Positions 8,129-19,100 of a stretch of 64,000 nt of DNA are shown here, piece after piece. The stretch comes from Bremerella sp. JC817 (GTDB lineage: Bacteria; Planctomycetota; Planctomycetia; Pirellulales; Pirellulaceae): positions 62,001 to 126,000 of the forward strand of contig NZ_JBFEFG010000274.1 of the NCBI RefSeq assembly GCF_040718835.1. The letters are read 5' to 3'. The notes beneath the pieces are model-generated. The model was not told the origin of the DNA, searched no databases, and worked only from the letters and a program-made list of their open reading frames with translations. Within the stretch, counting starts at the first letter, position 1, and every line of letters starts with the position of its first letter. The translations under genes and the position numbers were made by a program.

Positions 8129-10663
8129 TTACAGGTCAGCAAACGCAGCGTCGACAGCAGCCAGGTTCGTCATAACCGTGCCGCCCGATCCGTTAATACG
8201 GATGATGATGCCGTCAGCCGTTTCAGCAATCACGGTGTAGCCGGAAGTCGATCGCGAGAAGCCTTGAACCACCAGGGCGTTCAGGTCTTCGTTGCTGGTA
8301 TTGACCTCGAAGGCGATCTGAGCCGAATGATTAGCCAGGTTCAAATAGGCGTAATCCTGTCGGATCTGAACCAGGCGATCCCAGCCTTGATCGACCATGT
8401 ACCATTCGAGCGTGGCAACGCCGTTGCTCTTCGAGAACGCCAAGACGATGCTGTCGTCGACGCTCGAAGCGACTGTGTCACCGTAGCCGATGTAGTTGTA
8501 GTCGCGGCCCTTGTAACCGAAGTTCAAGCCGGTTGCCTTGGCGGCGTCGCCCGATCCAATGACGATGTCGTTGATCTGGCTACCGTTGGCAGTGAAGCCG
8601 CCCGACGAGGTGATTCCCTTGCGGGTGAACGGTGGGTCGACAATCACAACACCATAGGTGCCTGCGTCGATACCAGCGAAGCTGTATTCACCGTTCGCGT
8701 TGGTGCGAACCTCAAATGGCAAGTTGGTCGTTGGGTCCAGAACCGGGTTACCAGCTCCGTCTACCAACTGAACCAGCACGCCGCCGATTCGCAGTTCAGG
8801 AATGCCAGTCGTACCGGCGTTGTCGTCAACGATACCGTTGTTATTCGGATCGAAGTAAACGACACCCGTGATCAAGCTATCGAGCAAGGTCTCGAACTCG
8901 ATGAACGCTTCGTCCGTGTTACCTTCAGGATCGGTCACGCGATAGAGCACTCGCTCGAACAAGCCGGGAACGTCCGATTCGTAGGTGAATTCACCGGTGA
9001 ATCCGCCGTTGCCATCGTCGACCGGGGTGAAGGTACCCTGCAGGTCGCTGGCTTCCAGCGTGTCACCATTTTCGTCGAAGAATTCGACGATCAGTTCCGA
9101 ATTCGGCGTGTCAGCGTCGCTCACGTAGTTGAGTACGTTGTCCGAAATCGGACCATTTGGATCGGATGGAATCACGACCAGTGGAATGTCGGTGGCTTCC
9201 GGTGCAAACTCAATTGCTTCAATGAAGATCGCAACTTCCGCGGTGTCTTCGACAATCGGGTTGGTCGCCATTGGATCGTCGATGATCGAATAGCTGAACG
9301 ACGTGGTCACATCCCCCACACCCGGCGGGACTTCATACAAAATGACCTGGCTCGAAGTGATGCCGGTCGGAGTGATTTCGTCGTTGTTGATGTCGGAACG
9401 GGTGTAGATCTGAACCGTACCTTGATCTGGCTGAGTCAACGTCGATGGATCGATGGTGAAGTAGTCGACCGAGTTGCCGGCACCATCAAGATCGTTGGCC
9501 AGCACATCGAGGACGTAGTACTTCACTCCGCTGATTTCGACAACTGGTGGCAGATCCGAGGTGTCGTCGTCACCATAGTTCTGCTCGACTTCGTAGTAGT
9601 CGAAGTTAGCACCGTTGATTGGATCGGCTTCTTCAATCACCAGGCGAACCGAACCACCGTCGAAGTTCACCACTTCCCCGGTCTGGCCACCCGTGTTGGC
9701 CCCCACCAGCAACGTGGCATTCAGGTTCTGATCGTCGCTCACCATTTGGCCATCACGCGTCGTTTGGTTGAACGCAACTTCTTCCTGGCTGACATCGTTG
9801 CCCAGTTCGTAAGGACGAACGTCGATAGTGAAGTCGATACCAGAAGCCGACGTTTCTTTCACGGCCTGGAAGGTAATGCTGGCCAACAAGATTGGGCCCG
9901 AAGTCGGAACGGCACCGGTGTCGAAGCCACCAATCCACTTCAGCACACCAGCTTCAACAAACTGGTTGTCCGTTCCCGGTACGCGAGCTCCCCACGGGGT
10001 GACGTTGCTTGGCACCGAAGCGGCGACATCGTCGAACGTTGGACCGAATTGAATATCGGTCGTCGGATCGGCGATGATGAACGAGCTAGTGTCCAGATTA
10101 GTCGTTCCACCTTCGTACATCCGAATGTCGACGAAAGCCTGCAAGATACCGGTCAGGTTGGGCGAGTTGTCGACATCGCTGACCGTCGAAAGGTCTTCGA
10201 CGTAGATGTTCAGCGTGAAAGTGTCGCCAACCTTGATCGTGCCTGTGCCGCCTTCACCGGTCGTCGAAGACGTGGTTTCAATTTCAACATCATAGTTGAT
10301 CTTGAAGTTTGCCGGAGCAGCTTCCCCCTCTAGCGAGAGAGCGTTGACTGTCGAGATCAAGTCTTCGTTGGTCAAGCGACCGTCGTTGTTGACGTCGAGG
10401 AACAGACTCTGCTCCCCTTCCAGAGAGGCACCCGAACCCGACTGCGAGGCGGAGCGGGCTGCCTTCATTTCGCTGACCATGATCTCGAGATCGAGGTCAT
10501 TCAACATCCCGTCGCCGTTCACGTCGTTCGGGAAGTATTCGTTATGGACCACATTCCCGGCCAGCATCGAGCGCTGTTCCAAGGATTCCATGCGGCTTTG
10601 CCGTTTGGCGCGTTGGATCGAACGGGAAGTGGAGCGGTGCTGGCGGCTCTTGGATTTCTTCAT
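8129..10663 (-). CDS. Large secreted surface protein with dockerin, cohesin-like and SdrD-B-like modules
   Basis: 844 residues. The start is basic and carries MESLEQRSMLAG (about residues 25-36), a LEPR-XLL-like motif, with no hydrophobic signal peptide. Two dockerin-like calcium loops follow directly (DVNGDGMLNDLDLEIMVSEM and DVNNDGRLTNEDLISTVNAL). Next come a cohesin-like beta domain (about 120-330, with VGDTFTLNIYVEDLSTVSDV), cadherin/Ig-like segments (about 345-570), and an SdrD-B-like module (ITGVVYFDPNNNGIVDDNAG) that ends in a transthyretin-like strand pattern. The C-terminus is NLAAVDAAFADL. It is probably exported and bound at the cell surface, where dockerin and cohesin modules usually mediate protein-protein contacts. 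It differs from the other four surface proteins here in carrying dockerin repeats at the N-terminus. It is divergent from the 651-residue gene. The function is inferred from the modules only. Confidence 0.8.
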   Translation of the reverse strand: MKKSKSRQHRSTSRSIQRAKRQSRMESLEQRSMLAGNVVHNEYFPNDVNGDGMLNDLDLEIMVSEMKAARSASQSGSGASLEGEQSLFLDVNNDGRLTNEDLISTVNALSLEGEAAPANFKINYDVEIETTSSTTGEGGTGTIKVGDTFTLNIYVEDLSTVSDVDNSPNLTGILQAFVDIRMYEGGTTNLDTSSFIIADPTTDIQFGPTFDDVAASVPSNVTPWGARVPGTDNQFVEAGVLKWIGGFDTGAVPTSGPILLASITFQAVKETSASGIDFTIDVRPYELGNDVSQEEVAFNQTTRDGQMVSDDQNLNATLLVGANTGGQTGEVVNFDGGSVRLVIEEADPINGANFDYYEVEQNYGDDDTSDLPPVVEISGVKYYVLDVLANDLDGAGNSVDYFTIDPSTLTQPDQGTVQIYTRSDINNDEITPTGITSSQVILYEVPPGVGDVTTSFSYSIIDDPMATNPIVEDTAEVAIFIEAIEFAPEATDIPLVVIPSDPNGPISDNVLNYVSDADTPNSELIVEFFDENGDTLEASDLQGTFTPVDDGNGGFTGEFTYESDVPGLFERVLYRVTDPEGNTDEAFIEFETLLDSLITGVVYFDPNNNGIVDDNAGTTGIPELRIGGVLVQLVDGAGNPVLDPTTNLPFEVRTNANGEYSFAGIDAGTYGVVIVDPPFTRKGITSSGGFTANGSQINDIVIGSGDAAKATGLNFGYKGRDYNYIGYGDTVASSVDDSIVLAFSKSNGVATLEWYMVDQGWDRLVQIRQDYAYLNLANHSAQIAFEVNTSNEDLNALVVQGFSRSTSGYTVIAETADGIIIRINGSGGTVMTNLAAVDAAFADL

Positions 10664-11180
10664 GGCGACCTACGGCAACCTATCAATTTCGATTAGGCAA
10701 GTTACAAGTTATGGAATCTGGGAAAACCAGGGGGGTTCACCCGCGTCGTCCAGACTAATTAGGGCAATTGGCGTTTGCAAACTTTTTCTTCCGGTCGTCA
10801 AACCCGGAAAAACGGGGCTATCTGCCCTGATCCGCAAAATTTCCTATTTGCCTAGCCAGTTGGTCGCACCCTCTGGGGAATAAGTTCCCAGCCATCGCCG
10901 GAAATCGATCCAATTTTTTCGATTTTGAGTTCTCGCTTGGAACTAATGGTCAGGCCGTTCGTCCAAATCAGAGGTTATTCGAGGCCAGAAATGCGTGAAT
11001 TATCGAAACAATCGATACGACCCGCAAAGCCTAACGCTCTCAGCTAGTTACGCAATTGCGTTCCTTTCGGGGCCAATTAGTCTGAGACCTAGTCATTCCC
11101 GGTTTATCTGGCCTGACGGACAAACTCCCTCTCATCGCGAAACTTGACGGGTTCTTCCTTTCGGACCACTGAATCAGCTC
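10664..11180. other. Divergent promoter region of two surface-protein genes
   Basis: About 517 bases between the divergent starts of the 844- and 651-residue surface proteins. It is more AT-rich than the flanking genes, with several T- and A-runs (for example near 10910-10925). Promoters for both genes should be here, but no hexamer pair is clear enough to place. No gene is visible. Confidence 0.4.
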
Positions 11181-13136
11181 ATGCACATCATGAATACCGA
11201 TCGCCTTCGTTCGTTCCGCCGAAAATCTGCTGGTCGCCAGTGGAACCGCCAGGCACGTGTCGAAATGCTGGAAACCCGACAGCTACTGGCCGCTGATGCC
11301 CAGTTCGCTTCGGTTCGCCTGGTCGCGACCGACCTCAACGGCAACCAAATCAACGAAGTCGCCCAGGGCGAGACCTTCTTGATCAAGGTGCTGGTCGAAG
11401 ATCGCCGCGGCGATGCAGGGGTGCCAACCCCCACTACCGACGACAACTTCAATCCACTGCCCAAAGGCTTCGCCTCGTTCTTTATGAATCTGTCGTACAA
11501 CCGCGACGGGTTCGACTTCGATTCAACGTCATTTATCCAAGCTGGTCAAACGGTAACTCAGGTTTACGACGACTATCAGCCTGATGACTCGATCGACGGC
11601 TATCTCACGCACATCGGATTTGTGAACACGCGCGTCACGAGCCAGACCTTCCCGAACGAAATTGAATATATGTCGTTCCGGATGGTTGCCGAAGCGACCG
11701 GGACTTATGGTTTCACGCCGGAACTGAACACTCGCGTCGTTGCCCTGGAAGACGATCCCAACGTTGCCGAAGAAGATCGTGAACTCGAGTTCCTCAATGG
11801 CTACCCAGTAACCCGAGCGATGACAGGCAACGAAAAAACGCTCTTCTACCGTGACGATGCAGAGTGGATCAGCCTGATCGGCAAAGAGGACGACATCCTC
11901 GACACCACGGCCGAGGTCTACTTCCAGGGGCTGAACCTGACCGTGACCGCCGCCACGCCGGAAGTCGACTTCGAGGTACGCTTCGTCACGACCCCTTCGC
12001 AAACGCTGCCAACCTCGCGTGGTGAAATCGACACGCCGGTCAGCAACACCGAGATCATCGACGAGTGGTCGCATGTTTACGTCGAGCTTTATGCCCAGGC
12101 CGAAGTCGGGACTTCGATCACCGGCGGCGTCTATCAGATCGCCTACGATCCGACCGAATTCGCATACGTGGGCGTCATCGATTCTTCGGACGACGTCACC
12201 AACGTCAAATACACCAACACCATTACCACGGTCGATTCCACCAATGGTCTGATCACGGTTTCGTTCAATACGATTCGTTCCGATTTGGGCGACAACAACT
12301 TCGCCTTGCTGGGTCGCGTGCAGCTTCGTTCGTTGATTGAAATCGATATCGACGACAGCCAAGGAGTTTACCAGCCGGTGACCTCCAGCAGCATCAGCCT
12401 GGTCGATGCCAATGCGACCATCTCAACCCAGGGGGTCAAGTCGATTGTCGTTGGCGACCTGAATGATGCCAGCCAGAACTTCGAGGTCTGGCCGGTGATC
12501 TTCGACCTGGGGGATGGTGGCGACCGCAAGATCGGCGTGATCGACTTTAGTCGGTTGATCCAGCAGATGGGGCGGCCACTGAACGAATACCCAGACGCGG
12601 TCACCTTCGACTTCAATCGCGACGGCAAGGTGGGCGTGGCCGACTTGAACATTCTGGTGCAGAACTTCGGCGTAAAAGCGACCGATCCAAGTCCTCGCAA
12701 TTATCCGACCTGGTACACCGACATGATGTTCGGAACCAGCTCGAGCAGCTTTGCCTTCGAGGGTGAATCGACCGGCAGCGAGCAAACCACGTCGACTTCG
12801 AGCACGATGTCCAGCAAGCAATTGAATACCTCAAGCAATTCCGACTCCGTTTCGGGAAGCGGTATTTCGTCGAGCAAGTCGAACACGTTTCTGATTCCAT
12901 CCGCCTCGACTTCCAGCAGTGGAGCGTCGACGACGACTCCACCGGAAGAAGGCTCGGAAACGGTGAATCCTGATTCGACCGATCAGATCGTCTCGAACTG
13001 GAACGATCAATCGGACGTCATCCTCGCTGCCAGCAGCAGTGGTTCCGACACAACCGTTGGCGAAGAAGACGACTCGTCTTTCACAAGCGACACCGACACG
13101 ATCCTCGCCCTGTGGGATGACGAAACCGATCTGTAA
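11181..13136 (+). CDS. Secreted cohesin-like and dockerin-containing surface protein
   Basis: 651 residues. The basic N-terminus contains VEMLETRQLLAAD (LExRxLL motif) and no hydrophobic signal peptide. Residues about 40-190 form a beta-rich domain whose EVAQGETFLIKVLVEDRRGD resembles the corresponding segment of the 844-residue neighbour. Residues about 260-420 look like a second cohesin-like domain (TGGVYQIAYDPTEFAYVGVI). A dockerin-like repeat pair follows (about 445-500; second loop DFNRDGKVGVADLNILVQNF). The C-terminal quarter is Ser/Thr-rich, begins with FEGESTGSEQTTSTSS, and ends in an acidic tail with ILALWDDETDL. Two ATGs (11181 and 11190) are possible and neither has a good ribosome binding site. 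It lies 76 bases before the metallopeptidase-like gene and may be co-transcribed with it. The function is inferred. Confidence 0.78.
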   Translation: MHIMNTDRLRSFRRKSAGRQWNRQARVEMLETRQLLAADAQFASVRLVATDLNGNQINEVAQGETFLIKVLVEDRRGDAGVPTPTTDDNFNPLPKGFASFFMNLSYNRDGFDFDSTSFIQAGQTVTQVYDDYQPDDSIDGYLTHIGFVNTRVTSQTFPNEIEYMSFRMVAEATGTYGFTPELNTRVVALEDDPNVAEEDRELEFLNGYPVTRAMTGNEKTLFYRDDAEWISLIGKEDDILDTTAEVYFQGLNLTVTAATPEVDFEVRFVTTPSQTLPTSRGEIDTPVSNTEIIDEWSHVYVELYAQAEVGTSITGGVYQIAYDPTEFAYVGVIDSSDDVTNVKYTNTITTVDSTNGLITVSFNTIRSDLGDNNFALLGRVQLRSLIEIDIDDSQGVYQPVTSSSISLVDANATISTQGVKSIVVGDLNDASQNFEVWPVIFDLGDGGDRKIGVIDFSRLIQQMGRPLNEYPDAVTFDFNRDGKVGVADLNILVQNFGVKATDPSPRNYPTWYTDMMFGTSSSSFAFEGESTGSEQTTSTSSTMSSKQLNTSSNSDSVSGSGISSSKSNTFLIPSASTSSSGASTTTPPEEGSETVNPDSTDQIVSNWNDQSDVILAASSSGSDTTVGEEDDSSFTSDTDTILALWDDETDL

Positions 13137-13212
13137 TCGGTACTGAGGTCCACGCGAACTTCGCCCGAGGCGACTCTTCCTTTCACAATTCCGTAGCCGG
13201 CAAAAGTCCTGC

Positions 13213-15936
13213 ATGTCTCGTTTCACCGCACATCGACGCCTGACGAGGCGTGCTGGCCGCAAGCCGACACGCGGCGGGTCGCGTCGGCCTGTGGGAATGG
13301 AACATCTGGAATCGCGGCTCGCTCTTTCGGCCGTCCCTTACAACGCTACGGCACTCGACACCGGCGAATTCATGCTGGGTGATATCACCGTGACGGTGGT
13401 CTTCTTCGAGTCGGTCGGGAGCGACAACACCGAAACCTGGACGAACCAGCACCGCACCGAGGTCAAAGGGAAGATCGAAGAAGCCCTGCAGTGGTGGGAA
13501 GACACCCTGGCTCTGCAGTCTTCGGTGCATACGCTCAACTTCGAGATCGACTACACCTACGCCGACAACCCGATCGAGGTGAATGTCGAACCGATCTCGA
13601 ACCGGGCCGACGACCTGGAAGCCTGGGTCGGGCCGTTTCTCAGTGAAGTGGGTGTCTCGCGATCAGGCATCGTCGAAAACGATGTCCGCCAGTTCAACCA
13701 CACCCAGCGGGTCGCCAACGATACGAACTGGGCGTTCACGATCTTTGTGATCAACTCCGACAACGACGCCGATGATTTGTTCCCGTCGAACAGTTCGGTT
13801 CGTGGAGCGTTCTCGCTTGCCGGTGGATCGTTCCTGGCGGTACCTTCAGGTCGTCCCGCGTCGACCATCGCTCACGAGATCTCGCACCAATTCTGGGCGA
13901 TGGACGAATACGCCTCGACCAGTTCAACTTACGATAGCACGCGTGGCTACTACGACACGCAAAACACCAACGCCGTTACTGGCAACCCAGATGTCAACTC
14001 GCGTGAGTCGACCCTGTTGGGCAACCAGACTGAATTGGCCGCGGCGTACGCAGCCCACACCAGCAGTACCTCGTCACTGGAATCGATCGGCTGGAAAGAT
14101 TCGGACGGCGACGGGCTGTTCGATGTCTTCGATGTGCCGATCGCGTTCTCTGCGGAGTCGAGCTTCAACGCCGAGACTTCTCAGCTACGGATTACCGGTC
14201 TGGGCGAGATTGGCGTGCTGCCGAATCAGAACTCCTGGGGCCAGCAAACTTCCGTCACCATCAATCGCCTCGACCGGGTCGAGATCCGCGTCGATGGTGG
14301 CGAGTGGCAGACCGCTCAAGTCATCGATGACTACACGGTGACTCTCGATCTCACGTTGACCATGCCCGATAGCGGCATGCATGTCGTCGAGGTGCGACTG
14401 GTCGATGCGACCGGTCTGATCACCTCCGACATCTTCACCGCTTCGACGGCCCACATCGACAGCTCGATCGTCGATGGTTTCAGCGGTTATCTTTCATACG
14501 ATGCGAACGGCAACGGTGTCCACGACCAAGGAGAGCAGGGTCTGGCCGGCTGGACCGTGGAACTGGTCAACAACCAAGGCCAGGCCGTCGCAACGCAGGT
14601 TTATGTCGAACCTGACAACTATTACAACACGGAGACGCTTAGCAATCCGATCAACGGCGTCACGCTGCGAGTCCTGGGGGACGATCTGCCGGAAGGCTAT
14701 GACCTGGCAGCGACGATCACCAGTTCGCTGGCATCGACCGGAACGCTTGGCTTCGGCAACTACAACAACGGTAGCTGGAGCAACCTCTGGTCATACGAAC
14801 GTCAACTCGAGATTACCTTCGATTCGCCTGTAAGCCGCGTCGCCATTGATGCGATCGCGAGTGCCAACGGCGATATCGGCTATCTTGAACTGTACGACGC
14901 GAACGATAACCTTCTGGCTCGCTACAGCACCTCGGCCATGTCGGCCGGGGAAGTCGAGACGATGGTGGTCGAAATCGAAACGGCCAATGCCGCCTACGCG
15001 ATCGCTCGCGGGGCACTTTCGCCGACGACCAACGATCGCTCGCGAACCGCCAAATACATTGGGCTCGATAATCTGGTTGTCGGCCGGCCCAACACGACCA
15101 AAACGGATGCTTTCGGCGCGTTTTCGCTGCCGGTCGATGTCGATGGCAACTATCGCCTGATGGTGACACCTGCCGGCGGAGAGGAATCGTTTTACGCAAT
15201 TCCTGCAGAGATGAATGTCGTGCTAGGGGGTGCCTCGGCGACCAGTCGACTCGCCTTCTCCACGACGATTGCGTCGACTTCCTGGCACAATCCGATCGCC
15301 CAAGGCGACATCAACGGTGATGGGGAGGTCGACTTGAACGACCTCGATCTGTTGCTGGACGAATTCCGAACCCCATCGACCGGAACGATCGTTTCGCGTT
15401 CGGTTCGTGAACTGACCGATGCCCATCAGTCGAGCGATTTGTACCTCGATATCGTGGCCGATGGCTACCTCGACAACCGCGATCTGATCCGCCTGCTGAA
15501 CATACTCTCGTCGCAGCAGTCGTCGGATGCCAGCTTCGATGGCGAATCGACGCAGATCCATATCTCGGCTAGGTCTTCTTCCCAGTCGAACAGTTCGACC
15601 GGTGGTGGGAACATAGTCGTCGAATCGGAACCGGGCATCACGTTTGATTCCGAGATCGCAAGCGATTTCGCTGCTTCGTCGTCGACGATGATTGTCTTGA
15701 ACCCGCAGCTCAGCTCTTCCGCTTCGACTTCGATCGGGGCAGGGGAGGGGCAACTGATCGAAGCCGCCCAGCCAACTGGCGGCATCATCCCTCAGACCAC
15801 GCTCTCGCTCGACCAGCTTCTGGCCTACTCGGAAGACGCCGCTAGTGATGCAGAAGCATCCTTCGACGACGATGCCGTCGACACGCTGCTCGCCGATCTG
15901 GACGTTGCCTGGGCCCTGGAAGACGACTTCAACTAG
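13213..15936 (+). CDS. Secreted zinc-metallopeptidase-like surface protein with SdrD-B-like and dockerin modules
   Basis: 907 residues. The Arg-rich start leads to MEHLESRLALSA, the LExRxLL-type motif shared by its neighbours. Residues about 40-290 appear to be a metallopeptidase domain: TIAHEISHQFWAMDEY has HExxH beginning at His221, followed by a nearby DEY, close to the pattern in CLCA-type zinc proteases but one residue shorter. An SdrD-B-like module comes later (SGYLSYDANGNGVHDQGEQG, about 420). After a beta-sandwich region (about 480-640) there is a dockerin-like pair (DINGDGEVDLNDLDLLLDEF and DNRDLIRLLNIL). The linker starts FDGESTQIHISARSS and the end is acidic (AVDTLLADLDVAWALEDDFN). 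It is probably an exported, surface-bound protease; substrate and activity are unknown. Confidence 0.78.
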   Translation: MSRFTAHRRLTRRAGRKPTRGGSRRPVGMEHLESRLALSAVPYNATALDTGEFMLGDITVTVVFFESVGSDNTETWTNQHRTEVKGKIEEALQWWEDTLALQSSVHTLNFEIDYTYADNPIEVNVEPISNRADDLEAWVGPFLSEVGVSRSGIVENDVRQFNHTQRVANDTNWAFTIFVINSDNDADDLFPSNSSVRGAFSLAGGSFLAVPSGRPASTIAHEISHQFWAMDEYASTSSTYDSTRGYYDTQNTNAVTGNPDVNSRESTLLGNQTELAAAYAAHTSSTSSLESIGWKDSDGDGLFDVFDVPIAFSAESSFNAETSQLRITGLGEIGVLPNQNSWGQQTSVTINRLDRVEIRVDGGEWQTAQVIDDYTVTLDLTLTMPDSGMHVVEVRLVDATGLITSDIFTASTAHIDSSIVDGFSGYLSYDANGNGVHDQGEQGLAGWTVELVNNQGQAVATQVYVEPDNYYNTETLSNPINGVTLRVLGDDLPEGYDLAATITSSLASTGTLGFGNYNNGSWSNLWSYERQLEITFDSPVSRVAIDAIASANGDIGYLELYDANDNLLARYSTSAMSAGEVETMVVEIETANAAYAIARGALSPTTNDRSRTAKYIGLDNLVVGRPNTTKTDAFGAFSLPVDVDGNYRLMVTPAGGEESFYAIPAEMNVVLGGASATSRLAFSTTIASTSWHNPIAQGDINGDGEVDLNDLDLLLDEFRTPSTGTIVSRSVRELTDAHQSSDLYLDIVADGYLDNRDLIRLLNILSSQQSSDASFDGESTQIHISARSSSQSNSSTGGGNIVVESEPGITFDSEIASDFAASSSTMIVLNPQLSSSASTSIGAGEGQLIEAAQPTGGIIPQTTLSLDQLLAYSEDAASDAEASFDDDAVDTLLADLDVAWALEDDFN

Positions 15937-16037
15937 TCGCTTCCATTCTGAACCGCGCCAGGCAAAGTTCTGCGGAAGTGCTTCTTTCCCTCAAGCCCGC
16001 GTTGCCTTTCGTTATTACGATCAACCCATCCGCGCAT

Positions 16038-16074
16038 GAAAAAGCCCGGCGGGTCATTACCTGCCGGGCTTTCT
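16038..16074. terminator. Terminator between convergent surface-protein genes
   Basis: The hairpin AAAGCCCGGCGGGT / ACCTGCCGGGCTTT has a CATT loop and one G-T mismatch, with A-rich and T-rich flanks. It lies between the 907-residue gene (plus) and the giant gene (minus) and can serve both. Confidence 0.85.
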
Positions 16075-16101
16075 GGATTCTAACGTTTGTCCCGCGGCGA
16101 A

Positions 16102-19100
16102 CTAGCTGCTGGATGGATCGCTGATCAGGGCGAGCAGGTCTTCCAGCTCGTCCGCATCTTCCGATTCACCTTCCGCTTCGTCGTCGAACAGCTTACCGTC
16201 CCAAGTCGTGCTCAGGTCGTCGGCCAGGTCACCCATCAGGGCGTCGAACTGATCGTCGTCCGAAAGGCCGTCCAGGGCGATCGCTCGGTCAACCAGCGTC
16301 CCGTCGACATTCGATCCGGTGCTGGAGCCAACCGTCGTCAGGCCCATCAGGCTGGTCGCCGGCTTCATCTGCAGTTCCGAGTAGGAAGATGCGAAGACGT
16401 CGATCGACGAGCTGACCATCGAATCGGTCTGCAGGCTTTCGCTTACCGAAGACTGACTCGACGAAGTCACTGGGCTGGTAACAACCGGCGAGGTGACCGT
16501 TGGCGACTGAGTCGTTTCCGACGAGTCGGCTACCGGTTCCGATTCCGAAATACCGCCGAGGTAAGCTTCGCCCATCGCGATCTGACCGATCGCTTCTGGC
16601 GATGGCGTGAATGGTGCCCGCAGGTAAGCCAACAACGCCTGAACGTCTTCGTCGGTTACCTTGCGGTCGTTGTTCACGTCGAAGTAGGCTACGACATCTG
16701 CGTCGGCGACGTTCTCTGGTCGGTAATCTACGCCGCTTGTCGACTGAGTGTCACTGCGGAACTCGCCAGTTCCTGGCAAGGTGTAAATTCGATTTCGCAG
16801 TTCTGAAATCAGAATCGACAGGTCCAGGCCGGTGACAATGTTGTCACCCTTCGAGATCGCATACGAATTGTTGGAGTTGTGCCATGGGTTCGGACCGGCA
16901 TCGGCGATCGTCACCAGGTAATCTTCCACTTCCCCGTCTTCCGCCAGGCCGGTGGCCGACAGACCGATCGTCGAACTGTAGCGGAAGCGAGCCATCGTTT
17001 CACCTGCAACCGCTCCGTTAAGCATTTGCGAGGTGATCGGAATCAGCTGCCCCAGACCATCCATCGTCGAAGCAGGGTCGATCGCTTCGATCGTCAACGC
17101 TTCGCTCACAACCAGGTGTTCCGATTCCTGGAACACACCGTCTTGGTTCAAGTCGATCCAAACATCCAGGAAACCGTATTCAGTGCTGCCTGCTGGGACG
17201 GTTGCCGTGACGAAGATGTCGTTGTTCACACCACTTCGCAGGACGAAGTCGAGGAACTGACCAGAATTTGCCGGGTCTTCACTGCGGATGTAGATACCGT
17301 CGTCGCTGTCGCCATCGCCCGAGGCATCCGCAGTCGGCTGACCGTTGAGTTCGGCGTCGATGCTTTGACCAAGGTAGAAGTCGGTTCGCAGTTGGTGACG
17401 TGCACCATCCGATTCGGCGGTTGTACCGTACGAATCTGGGGCATCACCGTAGTCGACCAGACCACCCACCTGAATCAGGAAGCGAGTTTCTGGAATGAGG
17501 ACCTGGTTACCATTGCCATCGTCACCCAGGTACTGGTTGTTGTACTCGATCGAGTTACCAGCCAGGTCGCGGATGACATCTGGCGAATCCGGATCGCTGA
17601 CCAGGGTGATCTTGTAGAGCACACCTTGCTCAAACACACCCGAGATCGGAACCAGACGAATGATGTTGTTCGTCGCGTCGTAGTCAAACGTGTAGTCGAC
17701 GCCGATCACCAGTTGCGTGGTCACGCCGCCAGCGATTCGTTCCAGGATGACCGAGTTCGCGGTCACCGTGTTGTCGTCGATACCGGCACCTTCGATCTGA
17801 TCGGTGATCTCACCTTGATCCAGCAACTGGATCGAGATGTTGGTCAGCGGACCATCGATCCACTGGACCTGGTTTGGATTTTCATCCAGATCGCGGCCAT
17901 CCGAGTCATCGTCCTGAGGATTGGTCAGGTAAGCAGTCGGGCCGGTGAAGTCCGATCGGTCGAAGGCACCGATGTCGACCAATGGCGAGAGACCGCTACC
18001 ATCCGAGACGGGGCTCTGATAGTCGTCCGAACGCAGCTGCCCAGTGATGTCGCGGGCAGGTGCCTGGAGTGAGCTTCCCTTGATACCCAAAGCATTGAGC
18101 ACTCGGCGAACTTCGTCACGTTCCGGCAGCGAGGTACGAGCAGCATTGATCGCACGCGAGCCTTCCGCCAGGTAGAAGTTGCGATTCGCTGCATCGATGA
18201 ACAGCGTTTCACCTGATGCCAGCAAGATCGAACCGCTCTGGACTGAGACGCCAGTCGTTGGCGTGGTGTTGTCCTGGAACAGGTTGTTGACCAGAACGGT
18301 GCTGGCGGACGAAGTCGCACCAACCACCTGAACACCGGTGCCGAAGTTGGCGATGATGTTGTTCATCAGGGTTGGACCAGCACCTTCTTCGACGCGGACA
18401 CCAACATCGGTGCTGCCCGTTCCGTAGAAGGTGTTATTGATGATGCGACCGAATGGAACCGCACCGTCAGGTCCGTTGCCCGTGTTGCTGTCGCCGCTGT
18501 AAAGCAGAGCACCGACGGCACTATCGTAAATCACGTTATTGGTGACCGTCACCCCCGTGGCGTATCGCTGTTCGTTCAACGCACTTGGGATGTTGATCGG
18601 CGCACCCTGGTGAGGTCGGTTGCCGTTGGACAGCGTGTCGGCGATCGTCACTCGCGAACCAGCATCAATCAAGATACCGTAGTTCGACGAATTCGAGATC
18701 TTATTGGAGCTGATGATGATCTGCCCCTGATCTCGCATGCGGTTCCGATCTCCAACCAGCTCGAAGTCGTTGCCACCAAGCTGATCGTAGTCGATGAAGA
18801 TGAAATCACCCCGCAGAGCCGAACGTTCCGCATCCGCGCCACCCGTGTAGCGGCGGAACGTCTGAACGTCGTAAAGGGTCACGTTTGGCCCCGGCTCGGT
18901 TAAGTTCACTTGAAGGACGTAATCCCCGTTGTAGGTTTCGACCTGGCGAGCCGGGTCGGTTGAACCGTACTTGTTTGGGTTGTAGTTCAGCGGAGTATCT
19001 GCTCCACCTGCGGCTGGCACCTTGTCTCCAGCAATCGCGACGTAGTAGACCCCATCGGCAGTGGCGGTGAATGAGAATTCACCAGGGCTGCCACCGGCGA

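Noticed and set aside
8114..10333. 739-codon open frame on the plus strand opposite the 844-residue surface gene
   Set aside because: Antisense to a gene with clear modules and signals; long antisense frames arise from the codon bias of repetitive secreted proteins, and the product is Val/Asp/Arg-rich without a domain.
10296..10883. 195-codon plus-strand frame running into the divergent promoter region
   Set aside because: It is mostly antisense to the 844-residue gene and has no supported start.
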